DNA of 64,000 bases from Dendrobium chrysotoxum. Taxonomy: Eukaryota > Streptophyta > Magnoliopsida > Asparagales > Orchidaceae. The stretch covers positions 620,001-684,000 of the forward strand of contig CM034307.1 of assembly GCA_019925795.1 (NCBI GenBank). The letters are read 5' to 3'. Shown piece by piece: positions 28,201-40,200 of the stretch. The stretch's first letter is position 1; each line of letters starts with the position of its first letter. Below the pieces are notes generated by a model. The model made no database searches and was not told the DNA's origin. It worked only from the letters and a program-made list of their open reading frames with translations. The position numbers and the translations under genes are program-made.

Positions 28201-31200
28201 TCGACGCGGCTCAAACTATTAAATAAATATACGGTCGCGAGATCGACCGAGATATTTGTTTCATACGTTCATATTAGGCCTTCAAGGCCTATAATCAAGT
28301 GAATTCACTTACAAAGGGCACAAAGCCTACAAAACCCGATCCTCTATCGACCAGTAGATAGAGTCGACAGGGTCCAATCAATAAAATATAAATGACACCA
28401 TACACCCCGATGATGGCCGTGTTGAATGTAAATCTTAACCGGAGGGGTCTACACCAATCATCTCAAGTGCCATCCAAAAATCCAAAAATCCAAAAAAATC
28501 TTTCCAACTCCAGATATTTAAAAATTGAAATCCAACTATCAAACCGCTTAAAGCAAATCCATCTACCCTCCGCAACAGTTTGCCGAGGTGGATAAATTGA
28601 AGAACACTTCAGCTTACATAGAGCTAACGCCTAGCCAAAAATATCACTAGGATCCAGTCTCAAACAATCTCCTGCCAGCAAGGACGTGGTACGAGTCCTC
28701 TAACCGGCAGTTTCGCCGCCAAATGGCACTGTAGGATAAACGGTTATGACTCGGGGCCCTCTGAACCAGGTGGTCGCCGCCAAATGGCACCATTATATTA
28801 TGGTTATGGCCAAAGCCCGTATGCTCCCCAATGGCATCAAATCCTTGAGACATGAATCAATAGGATATGATTGATAGGGCATAAAGCCCTCTGTTAGCTA
28901 AGGTGGATTCAAATTTGTCCCCTTAGACAAATACCCACCCCGGGTCTACAAGGTACCCTTGGACGAAGCAACCCATGGCTGCCGACAAGGATCCTTCTGT
29001 CAGGTTGGGTCGACTACCTCCTCTGACTAAGTAGACCAGGGACCACGATGGCCCGGGACGACGGAACCATGGGATCTTGATCGGGCCTATCATCCATTCC
29101 CCCACCATCTACTTTAAGTGCAAGAGGGTGAAATTTCAATTTTAAATATCAAATCTTCAAACTTTCCTATACCTTAAACCCATTGCTGCTACTATATGCC
29201 AGATGCACGTATCTATACGTATCTGATTGACGACTAGCCTTAATCGAAAGTTCTCTCTCGTTGTCGGGAGGGGTAATTAACTATAGGGGCTTGCGCCTAT
29301 AGGAAACCAGAACTCAGATCATAAAGTCCTCGCAAAATGAGGGCGAAATCTCTGGGTAGTGTCTTATATACAAACCCATCTGCCTTCCAAAATTTACCCC
29401 GGAACTTAGTTCGTTAAAACTCCCCCCGAGGAAAGCACAAAAAGTCGGGCGGAGGCCGGGGCCGAATTTTTGGAGCCCACAGATGTACGATAAGGATGGA
29501 CAAGAAGGTGAAGCTAAGAGGTGTCGCCGCTGGATATTGTCCAATAATGGTGAGTGTGAAGGCGGGCATCCCAAGCAAGCACAAACACGAAAAGAGTGTG
29601 GGCAAGCGCAAATGCAGGAAGCCTGAGGGTGAGCACGACCAAGTGCAATTGTGGCAAATAATAATGCTTCAATACTAGGAATTCAATCATTAGAGTTATA
29701 AGACTGTTAAAAATCTAGTAATTCATTAGTTTGATTAAATTGCTTGATAGTAGATTATTAGAAGTTTAGAACTAACATTGCATTTTGCTTAGAAATCTTA
29801 ATACAATCTTTCACAAATATAAACATCACCAAATCACCTTAGCTCAAGATCTTCAAAAAAAAATCACCTTAATGATGGACCGGCCGATTTGATTAGGAGG
29901 GAACCAGGAAGTTTCCTAATCAAGAGAGAGCTGCTTAGGAAGGTTCTTAATCAAAGGAGAATTATTTAGGAATGTTTAAATTATAATTGGAAGGGAATTA
30001 TTTAAGCAAGAGATCTAATTTAAATTCAAAATCTAAGAGGGAATTATTTAGGGAAAAGGAGGAGGAATTAAGGGAGATTGTTTAGGAAAGTTTTAATTAC
30101 AATTGAGAGGGAAATAAATCTAATTTGAATTCAAATCTGAAAGGGAATTATTTAAGAAAAGGGTGCTAATTTGGGAGGGAATTATAGGAGCCTATTTAAG
30201 GCTAACAATAGGGTGATTTCAGATTAGGTTTTGGGAGTTTGTTGAATTTAGTTTATTTTTTGGTTATTTGGGCTCTAGCTAGGGTGATTTCAGATTAGGT
30301 TTTGGGAGTTTGTTGAATTTAGTTTATTTTTTGGTTATTTGGGCTCTAGCTAGTGTGATTTCAGATTAGGTTTTGGGAGTTTGTTGAATTTAGTTTATTC
30401 TTAGGTTATTTGGGCTCTAGCTAACGGCTAGAGATTTGGGAGAGCCGGATATTCCTCTCCAATTGAAGATCTAACTGTATATTGCTATTTTCTTTCATAT
30501 ATCTTGTAATAAAAATAGTTTTGGTGTGTTTTTCTTCCTAATTTCTTATTGTCATTCGTTGATTTCGAGAAAATTGCATCCACTTCCTATCAAAGTGGTA
30601 TCTGAGCACTTTTTTGGGACCTATGGCAGCAAAGAAAGTTAATGCATTGGAAGAGCGTCTTAAAGGAAAAGTTGGCCAATTCAAATCGGCGTTTGAGGAT
30701 AGAATGACATCAATGGATTAAAAGGTTTTCCAACCTAGAAGAAATGATAAGGAAACTATTGAAGCTTCACACCCAACCAATAACATCGGAGGCGAGAGCA
30801 CCATTGATTGGACTGAGAAGTGGGGGAAACCTTAATATAGAGAAGATGAGGGAGGATCGGGAGGTAGAAGTTTTGGGGGAAGAAGAGGAGATGCCATCTT
30901 TGGAGCAGCATCTAAGGAGGGGAAAAGGTGGAGTGAGATTTTTGATGGAGCTGAAAAGTTTGGAAGGAGAAGAAGATGGGGAGAAGAAAGAAGCACCAAA
31001 AATGGTTTAGCTACTCCTACAACAAGATCGAGAGGTGGTCCAGCTAGTTCAGGGGTTGCCAACTCCACAGGAATGCGAGCATGCTATCATCTTGAAGGAA
31101 GGAGCCTTACCTATCAGTGTTCGTCTGTACCGTCATACCCAAATCTAGAAGGATGAGATCGAGAGATTGATTAGGGAGATGCTAGAGAAATTGATCATTT

Positions 31201-34200
31201 GAGCCAGTGTCAACCCTTTTTTCAGTCCAGTGCTATTAATCAAGTGCTTCAGTAGCAGTTTCCTTCATTCTACCTTGAGGATAAGGTGGCATTTTGGGAG
31301 GGGAGTATTGATGGACCAACCGATTTGATTGAGAGGGAATCAGGAAGTTTCCTACTCAAGAGAGCTGTTTAGAAAGGTTCTTAATCAAAGGAGAATTATT
31401 TACAAATGTTTAAATTACAATTGGGAGGGAATTATTTAAGCAAGAGATCTAATTTGAATTCAAAATCTAAGAGGGAATTATTTAGGGAAAAGGGAGAAAT
31501 TAAGGGGGGATTGTTTAGAAAAGTTTTAATTACAATTGTGAGGGAATTAATTAGGGAAATAAATCTAATTTGAATTCAAATCTGAAAGGAAATTATTTAG
31601 TTAGGGAAAGGGGGCTAATTTGAGAGGGAATTATGGGAGCCTATTTAAGGCTAATAATATGGTGATTTCAGAGATTTGGGAGTTTGCTAAATTTAGTTTA
31701 TTCTTAGGTTATTTGGGCTCTAGCCGGTGGCTAGGGATTTGGGAGAGCCGAATCTTCCGCTCCAATTGAAGATCCAACTGTATTTTGCTATTTTCTTTCA
31801 TATATCTTGTAATAAAAATAAGTTTGGTATGTTTTTCTTACTAATTTGTTATTGTCATTCGCTGATTTCGAAGAAATTACATCCACTTCCTATCACTTAA
31901 CTCATTGACCAAACCAACCAGTTCCTTATGTCAATAATGTAACAATATTATAAGGTTTGCATGGTCAGGTATCTGTAGTGCAAATGCTAAGTAAAAATTT
32001 TAATGTTGGATTTTATACTCAAGAAAATCCGCATCAAATTAGTTAACAATGATAAATGTAGTAAGAAATGTCTGACTGAGATCATAAGTTGCAGCAATTG
32101 TGACATAACAAGTAGAAGAATATGCAAATTTCGTCAATTGAGGTTGACAGTTCTGAAACAAAATTTAAATAGATTATAAGATAAGAATTAGCTATATAAA
32201 ACCTAAAAAATCGTACATGGGTAGTAGATTTAGTTAATCCAAATGTATTTGTTGGGTAAAGCGTTGAAATTATTTATTGCTTACTTCCCAGGATTTTGTG
32301 CAACCATTCGTTTTAAAGTTCCATCACGATGGCACATGTCTACTGCAGCTCTAACATCTTTATACATACGGATATAACTGCAAAGATATAGGAACCCCTC
32401 ATTAAACAAACGTCTTCTATACAATTGAATATAGAAAATATTTCAAATGCTGCTGACAGAATAGGGACCATGAACGATATAGAAAACCAAATCTTTAGAT
32501 GACTCTAATTGAAATATTTGTCTGCCAAAAACAGATCATTTTCTACAACAAAAATTAGCAAAATACATGTTTTTATGAGTGTCAATTAAAAGGGAAGCTA
32601 CGAAGCAGACATGAGACAATAAAATTAGCCTTACGGTATAGTAAGGTATGATCTATACAGAACTTCTGACATGCATAATTGCATGAAATCCATAAATAGC
32701 AACTACATGTGCATCCACCGATCTACATTATTCATACAGAAATGTAAATAGACTACTATGAATAAGCATCCAATAATCAAAAGATACATATCCAGCCACT
32801 CAATTATTTAATCACGGAGGGCGTCTTAGGGTCTTTAGGTCATCCCTAATGAAGATCTAGGAAGGGGATACAAAAAACACAAACAAAGATCAGCTCCAAA
32901 TTACCAGCACCTCTTATCTCCATATCCAGAGTGCTGTGGGCACCGAAAATTCACAATCAGGCCTCCCTTGCTTTCGGGGAGTTTTAACAGATTAAGTTTT
33001 GGGGTAAATTTTCAGAAGGCATATTGGGTTTGAAATAAAGACACCACCCAGAAATTTCGCCTCATTTTGTGAGGACTTTTTGATCTAAGTTCTAGTTTCC
33101 TATAGGCGCAAGCCTCTATAGTTAATTACCCCTCTCAGTAACGAGAGAGAACTTTTGATTAAGGCTAGTCGTCGATCATATACGTCGTATCCGTAGATAC
33201 GTGATATCCGGCATATAATAGCAGCATTGGTTTGGTATTTGAAAATTTAATATTTGAAATTTGAAATTTCATCATCTTGCACTTAAAGCAGATGGTGGGG
33301 GAAATGATGATGAACCCGATCAAGATCCTATGGTTCTGTCAACTCGGGCCATCATGGTCCCTGGTCTATTTAGTCAGAGGAGGTAGTCGACCCAACTTGA
33401 CAGAAGGATCCTTGTCAGCAGCCATGGGTTGCATCGTCCAAGGGTGCCTTATAGACCTGGGATGAATATTTGTCTAAGGGAACAAATTTAAATCCACCTT
33501 AGTTAATAGAGGGCTTTGTGCCCTATCGATCATATCCTATTGATTCATATCTCAAGGATTTAATGTCATTGGGGAGCATAAAGGCTCTGGCCATGGCTAT
33601 AATTTAGTGGTGCCATTTGGCGGCAAACCACCTGGTTCAGAGGGACCCGGTCATAACCATTTACCTTCAATGCTTATTGGTGGCAAAACTGTCGATTAGA
33701 GGATATGTGTCATGTCCTTGCTGGCTAGAGACTGTTTGAGAATAAATCCTAGTGATATTCTCGACCAGACAGCTCTTTGTAAGCTGAAGTGATATTTAAA
33801 TTTGTCCACCTCGACAAATTGTTACGGAGAGTGGATGGGCATTGCTTTAAGTGTTTGATGGTTGAATTTCGATTTTAAATATTTCAAGTTTTAATATTTT
33901 TTTGGATTTTTGAACTTTGCGGGCATTTGGGAGGTATCTACTTGAATGTTTGTGGTCCCCTCCGATTGAGATTTTTTGTCAACGCGGCCATCATCAGGGT
34001 GATTTGAGAACATTTGAAAATATTTGTATTTTGTGAAAATTTGAGGGCATTTGAAAATGCATGATCGCTCCGATTGAGATAAACATTTGACACAGCCATC
34101 ATCAGGGTGACTTTGAAGTCATTTGAAAATATTTGTATTTTGTGAAAGTTTGAGGGCATTTGAAAATACATGATCCCCTTCGGTTGAGCTAAACATTCAA

Positions 34201-37200
34201 CATGCCCGTCATCGGAAAATTTATGGGCATTTTTCCATTTTAATGGTTGAGCCTTATCGACTTTGTAATCTTAGTAACAGAGGATCGGGTTCGTTGTCAG
34301 CTTTATGTTTTTATTGGTGAATTTTCTTGGTTATAGGCTAATATGAACTATAAAACAAATATTCTGGTCGATTCCGCGACCATATATCTATTTAACGGTT
34401 CAAGTCGTGTCGACTACTATCCAGTAACAGAGAATGATTGGGCCCGAACTTAAGTTCACTTCTTGACTCGTGCAGCATTCTTAGACGTCATGTGTGTATC
34501 TACAACACGCTCGTCGAGACCCACGCGGGTATATGCTGTTGGATGCATTTCGCACGATGCATTCACGTGTGTGCATGATACGATTTTTGAAATACAATTA
34601 TAGTGTCAAACGACACACTGGAGTGAAACCCTTTGCATATTACAAGTACACGCAAGAGGTCGATTTTTGAAATGCAATTATAGTGTCAGATGATATACTT
34701 GAATGAAGTCCCCTACATCCTACAAATGATGCTAGAGGTCACCTTTGGAATGCAGTAGCAATGTCGAGGCAACATGCTAAAATGAAAATCTCCGGCATCC
34801 TACAAATGCATGCCGGAGATCATTTTGAAATATACTTGTAATATCAGATGACACGCCCGTATAACGTATTCTACAAGTTATGACACATGCATATGCAACA
34901 TATTATCATGCAAATGCAATGCATGTATGAGGGGCATTTTTTTAATATTTGCATGCAGTGCAAAGGAGTGTTTTACATTTTTAAATGTAGCCGGCTGTAT
35001 GGGTAACTATTACTACCAAATGTGCAGGATTTTATTTTGGGCTTTGCTAACGCTTTCTATTCACTTGTATGAATGTTGTGGATCCGGTGACGTGGCATCG
35101 CGCTTCAGTGGCCCGTGATTTTTATTATTGATTCCCTGCTTTTGCTTACAAGTGAATAGTAGTGTTACCATTCATCGTAGCCATGAGGTACTTCATTATT
35201 CTGATGTAGGCTCCTTTTTCTCATTCTTTGGGAGATCAGATCTACAAGTCATCTAGTCCTTGCTTAGACTGATGAGGACATTCAAATTGCATAAAGCCCT
35301 TTTGTGATAGAGATATCCTCATCTGATGAGATCAAAGGCTCGGCTGGTGCACCGTTAGGCTTCTTTGACTTATGATGAGGTAATATCCTCGAAGTAGGGG
35401 CAATGATAGGATGCAAGATCATCTCCAATGTTTTAATGACATTCTTATATCTAGTATGTACATGGGAGCTTCTTCTGTAGCTCTTGACATAGCAACTAAG
35501 AATTGCTCCTTCCAATCCACCGCTGCGTCATTTAATTCTATGCGTTTGAATGTGCATATATGACGCTAAGTTGTGAGACTTGATCTCCAGATATTTGCTC
35601 CTAATTCAAACGATGCGGCCTTTCTCTGAGTCGAAGTAGAGATGATAGAATAACATTTTTCTTCTTCAGCTGTTCATTCTTTGACTCTACAGGAATTATT
35701 CAACTTTACGCGCTTCGCGCCAGTATGTGCTTGTAAATATATCATAATATGCATGACAGGGTCCCCTATAGTGGTTCGTAGGTACTTGCATCTGTTGAAA
35801 ATCGACTATCCATACTTGCAGGAGATAAGTGCCTTTGCCTGACATTGAATGGTAGTGACTGTAGGGGTGATCTGGCATCTACTGCATATTGCTTATCATC
35901 ACCCGTAGGTGTACTACTGTAGCTTGACGAGCGTCCTACAGTGATTTGTAGGTGTTGTATGTATTTATGTTCACAGGGGATTCACCATACTTACGATATA
36001 CCCACTGTTGTTATCCACAAATAGATCGTATCAGCCGTCATTGCTCACAGGGAATGGTCGTGTTCATCTTACAAGTGAACTGACCTTGACTTTGGTTACA
36101 GAGATATTATAGCATTCACTATAGGCTTTTCGTACTTCACCCATGCATTACAATTATCGTGCATCTTTCACAAGCATGAACGTTGTACATTAAGTAATCA
36201 TCATTCATGGGTATTTATTTATTCACTTGTGTGTTGACGTAGGCTACCAGTTGCGAACTGCATTTATCACTGATTACTCGTGTATGTTGGCTGGGAAGTG
36301 GTCATTCAATGCACATCTGTACCTTTTGTTCACAATGTGCTATTGATGTGGGCATTGTACCTTGATCACTTGATCCTTACTTGCGGGGGGGACTAGCGCA
36401 TATTCTTGTCATCGAATAATTGCTGGTTGCAGACATGATCTAACATACGCTACATGTTGTTCACTGCCACCCGTAGTTGGATAACTGTAGCTTGATGGAT
36501 CTCCTACGGTCATTCGCGCTCGTAGATGTTCATGTTCACAGTGAATTGTTGATTATTATCTACATGTGAACTGTCACATCACAAGGCCTTCAATTTATAT
36601 GTCTACTACAGTCTTCTAGACATGCTTGTAGGGAGCATTTAGTGTGTGTGATGGATCCCTTACAGTAATTTGTAGGTGTTTACATCTATTGCAAGTCAAC
36701 CATCTTTGCTTGCGGGGATCTACCATACTTGTAGCACATCTATCACCACTGCTTGTTGGTGTCTGTATAGGGAACATTGTTGTATGCATTCATCATTGGT
36801 CATCGGCTATTTGCTATTGATTGTAGGCAAATTTGTATATTCATCTGCATGTTGACATCGACTGTCAAAGGATTAGTGTAACTGCTTGTCGTTGGATGGC
36901 TGTTGACTACAACAAGGATCTAACACCTATTGCATATTGTTCGTAGTCATCCGTATATGGACTATTGCACGCAATATATCTCCTACAGTTGTTTATATGA
37001 GGTAAGCGCATCTGCCTGTTGCTGCATATCTGTTGACTGCATGAATAATTTGGCCCCTGGTACATGTTTTTTATCATCAGTCATAGAGCTACTGCAGCAT
37101 GATGGGACTTCTTACGGCTGTTTGCAAGAGTTCACATTTGTAACAGGTTGTTAGCACTTGCTTGAACATGAACTATCACGTCATAAGCCCCCATTATTTA

Positions 37201-40200
37201 TGCTTCTGCTACGGTACTTGTAGGGAAATCATTGTACCGGTATCGTGTCTACTATTATCTTCACAGGTGGCTTATTATGCTCATCTTTAATGACTTTAGT
37301 TGCATGCAGGGTATTGTCACATTCATTACTTGCTGTCCTTTGCAGTTGCTCATGAACTAACTATCATGTGCTTTGCTTGCATAGTATTAGTTGCATGCAA
37401 GTTGTTAGTGTTGGCTGTAAGGCATAGCTGCATTCAATGCCTGTTGTCAGCTGTCATCTTTATTTGGTCTACTGTGTGCATCAGACCTTTTGCTATTGCT
37501 TGCAAGGGCCACCGCTTCAATCTGCAAGCTGATTGTTGCTTGCATAACATGTCATTTGTTGTTACATATGGGAAATACTTGTGCATTTTGAAGTTGACTG
37601 ATGCCATTTGCAAGTCAACCACATCTGAAAGTTTCCCATCGCGAGTTCTCTGCTTGCTCGCTTGTACATGTTTGGATGCAATAAATTTATCATTTGACAT
37701 TTGCATTTTAATTTTAATCGTGCATTTTAAGATTTAGGGTTCTGTTCCCTGTTATCCATTTCAAGTTTGATCCCCTTTTATTCATACAAGTCCCTTGCGC
37801 ATTTGTTTAGATACATGTCCCCTGTCAGTTGAAATTTCAGCAGCATCCCAAAGTCTCCCCCATTTGAGGGAACTGTGGAGAGCCGGGCCTTCCCATCAAG
37901 CTACAAGAGCGTGTATGGTAGGTGCGCACGACACCGCTGTCGTAGTCTAATCCCACCACGCTACAAGAGCGTGTATGGGTCTTCGAGGTACCTGCTTGAA
38001 GATGCACAATTTTCTTTCCCCGCAGGCACTAAGGCACGTACGGGTACTTAAGGTTGTCCCCACCACGCTACAAGAGTGTGTATAGGGCCTACCCTCCTCA
38101 TCATAGGTGTCACACTGGATTTCCTCCTACCGTTCCACAAGAGCGCGTATAGGAAGTCCCCCAGTGCATCGCGAGTTTCGAAAATGGGATTTGGAACTTA
38201 TACCTTTACACAGGGGTCAACGTTGTGACATCGTCGTGTCATCAACGTTGTCGGCTGCGTCGGGGCAACGACAATAGTGTCGGTGTAAAATGCACGTATG
38301 TTGAGGCAAATTTCTTTCTTTTTTTATTAATTAATTATAATTAATCATAATTAATAATAATTAATTATCATTAATTAAAAATAAAAAATTATAATTAACA
38401 ATAGTTAATCATAATTAACCATAATTAATTATGATTAATATTTATTAATTATATTTATTTATAATTAGTTATAATTAATTATAATTAACCTAAATTAAAT
38501 TTAAAGAATATTATGCAGGGTTTGAACAGGATTTATGCTAAATCTTGTTAAACAGAGGCAATGCATTCTGAGCAGGATTTAAATAGGATTAGCTAAGAGG
38601 CTGTCGAGATACAAGATTTATGTAGAATTGAGCATGATTTTTGGTAAATCCTATTAATACATAATAGAATTTATGATAAATTAACAGGATTTAGGGAATT
38701 GTTAACTCTAGCAGCAGATTAAATCCTCCATTTCCCTCTTCCTGCCATGGGATTTACAGGATTTGGCTGAAGAAGCGCACGAAAGGGAGGTCTTTACCTT
38801 CACAACAAGCAAGCTACCGCCGAAATGTCGTGACTTCCGATCCAACAGGAAGAAAAGTCGTCGAAGGAGGCGCGTGGTCGAGCGGCTTCCGTTTGGACAA
38901 GACAAGGAGATCAGCGAGTAAGGATCAGAGATGATGCGGCTAGGGCTTGCGGTTTGCAAGTAGAGGAAGAGGAGAGGTCGTGGGTTTGTGCGATTTTGAT
39001 TGGCTTAGAGGGGTTCGACTTTGGTTGGAGTTCAACCATGAGGAGGGTAACGACTGAGTGTGGCTTTGATTGATGGTTGGGGTTGAAGATGACGGAAGGA
39101 TGTTCGGCATAGTCGTAAAGGGTCGAAGACAGGAGCTTGCGGAAGGAAGAAGAGAAGTTCGTGTGCGTGGATAGATCAGCCTGAAGGGTCTTGCGGTCTG
39201 TAGGTAGAGGGAAATGAAACATTTCATTTCGTTTTGCTTTAACGGCGAGCCAAGGCTGTAGGGTATGAAGATCGTGTGTAACACGACGCAGAGTACTTCA
39301 TCAGCGTGCGAGAGATTACGACGGACGTCGAACTCATGCGATCTGTGTGATTTTGTGGACTTTGACGTAAAGAGAACGTGCAAATGGCATTGATCTATAG
39401 GTATGAGCGATTTTTTTTCATTTGCATACAGTATATAGGTCAACAAGTACTTAGCCATATATAGGGGAAAACAACAACGTCCAAAATCATAAACTAGAAA
39501 GTAGCTCTACATTTGGAAACCATAGATAGTGGAAAACAACAGCCACAATAATTGATTAATGTGTGATAGCTTGGTTGATTTCTGAAAATGTGAAATTTTA
39601 TGTGCAGGTTTTCCCCAAATTTCAATCTATTTTGCTACAAATAGGACATGTGAAATTGTGATAATTCTGATACTATGTATTATATCTAAAATTGCATTTA
39701 TTTCTATGCTCACATACTTAAAATGTATAGATTTGGAGAAGTTTTGATGATTGGAGGAGATTCTAATAATCTGTTTGTTAGAAGTTATAAGGGCCTGAAA
39801 TCTCTAAATGTCTGTGGTGTTAAACATTAGGAGTTATAAAGGTCTATAATCTGATATGCTAGTACAGGGAGTTATAAGGACCTAAATTTTAAATTTTGAT
39901 ATTTGTTGGGAGATATAAGGACCTGAGGAAAATGTTCTATTTTTGAGAAAAGGATGTCATTGGTGCATTGGAGTTATTGTATGTTATTCTATAGATGTCG
40001 ATTTATTAAGATCAACCTGATTGACCTTCTATGCGGATTAATGTTTTTTAACATTTTTGCTTCATTAATATAAATTTTATTACTAAAGATTTGGGTAGAT
40101 TTAATGTGACCTACTGAGTTATGGATGCTCAAACCAGTTTTTTGTATCTGTTCAGGTCAAGATAACGGGATGGGGCAATCTTAATAGAGAAAGGTTATTG

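Larger units (their letters stand above)
7830..29481 (+). mobile_element. Tat/Ogre-type Ty3/gypsy LTR retrotransposon, 21.65 kb
   Basis: The element has 5,249-bp and 5,239-bp LTRs (TG...CA), a perfect 5-bp target duplication (gatgt) and an 11,164-bp internal region. In order it carries PBS, Gag, protease, RT, RNase H, a second archaeal-type RNase H, integrase, a long 3' non-coding region and a G-rich PPT. The second RNase H (YFDGAS..., TNNEAEYEAL, GDSQLVI) is diagnostic of the Tat clade. Giant LTRs and a PBS fitting tRNA-Arg point to the Ogre group. The LTRs differ by about 15 substitutions and one 10-bp indel by eye (roughly 99.7% identical), so insertion is recent. All coding domains share one frame, broken by stops at 16,508, 19,085 and 21,173, so this copy probably cannot make full pol. 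It lies antisense inside intron 5 of the nucleotidase gene. Confidence 0.96.
29873..31895 (+). mobile_element. Internally deleted Ty3/gypsy element, 2.0 kb
   Basis: The LTRs are 29,873-30,592 (720 bp) and 31,309-31,895 (587 bp), beginning TGATGGACC and ending CTATCA. A perfect cttaa target duplication flanks them. The PBS (TGGTATCTGAGC, 30,596-30,607) matches the initiator-Met type with one difference. A purine tract (ttttgggagggg) precedes the 3' LTR. Only 716 bp of interior remain: a Gag start-like segment (MAAKKVNALEERL) and, near 31,080-31,240, a piece just upstream of RT with stops. The RT piece resembles chromovirus-type Ty3/gypsy pol. The copy is non-autonomous. The LTR differences suggest it is older than the Ogre-type element. 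Confidence 0.9.
32935..39445 (-). mobile_element. Giant solo LTR (6.5 kb) related to the Ogre-type LTR
   Basis: On the minus strand it runs from TGTTGACC (39,445) to ...CCCACA (32,935). The flanks agtgc (32,930-32,934) and agtac (39,446-39,450) are an eroded 5-bp target duplication. The terminal 600 bp (32,935-33,480) match the intact LTR end clearly, including the CTATAGG hairpin. The bZIP core, hairpin array, AT-rich tract (38,320-38,520) and leader-like segment follow in the same order. No internal region or partner LTR is present, so it is a recombination product. It is in the sense direction of the nucleotidase gene in intron 4. Its ORFs are not genes. Confidence 0.88.

Noticed and set aside
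37300..37737. 145-codon frame (Cys-rich)
   Set aside because: It lies wholly within the minus-strand solo LTR, is in a degenerate repeat zone, and has no counterpart frame in the other LTRs.
38911..39458. Ser/Pro-rich minus-strand frames, 103-172 codons
   Set aside because: They fall on the start of the solo LTR and cross its terminus.
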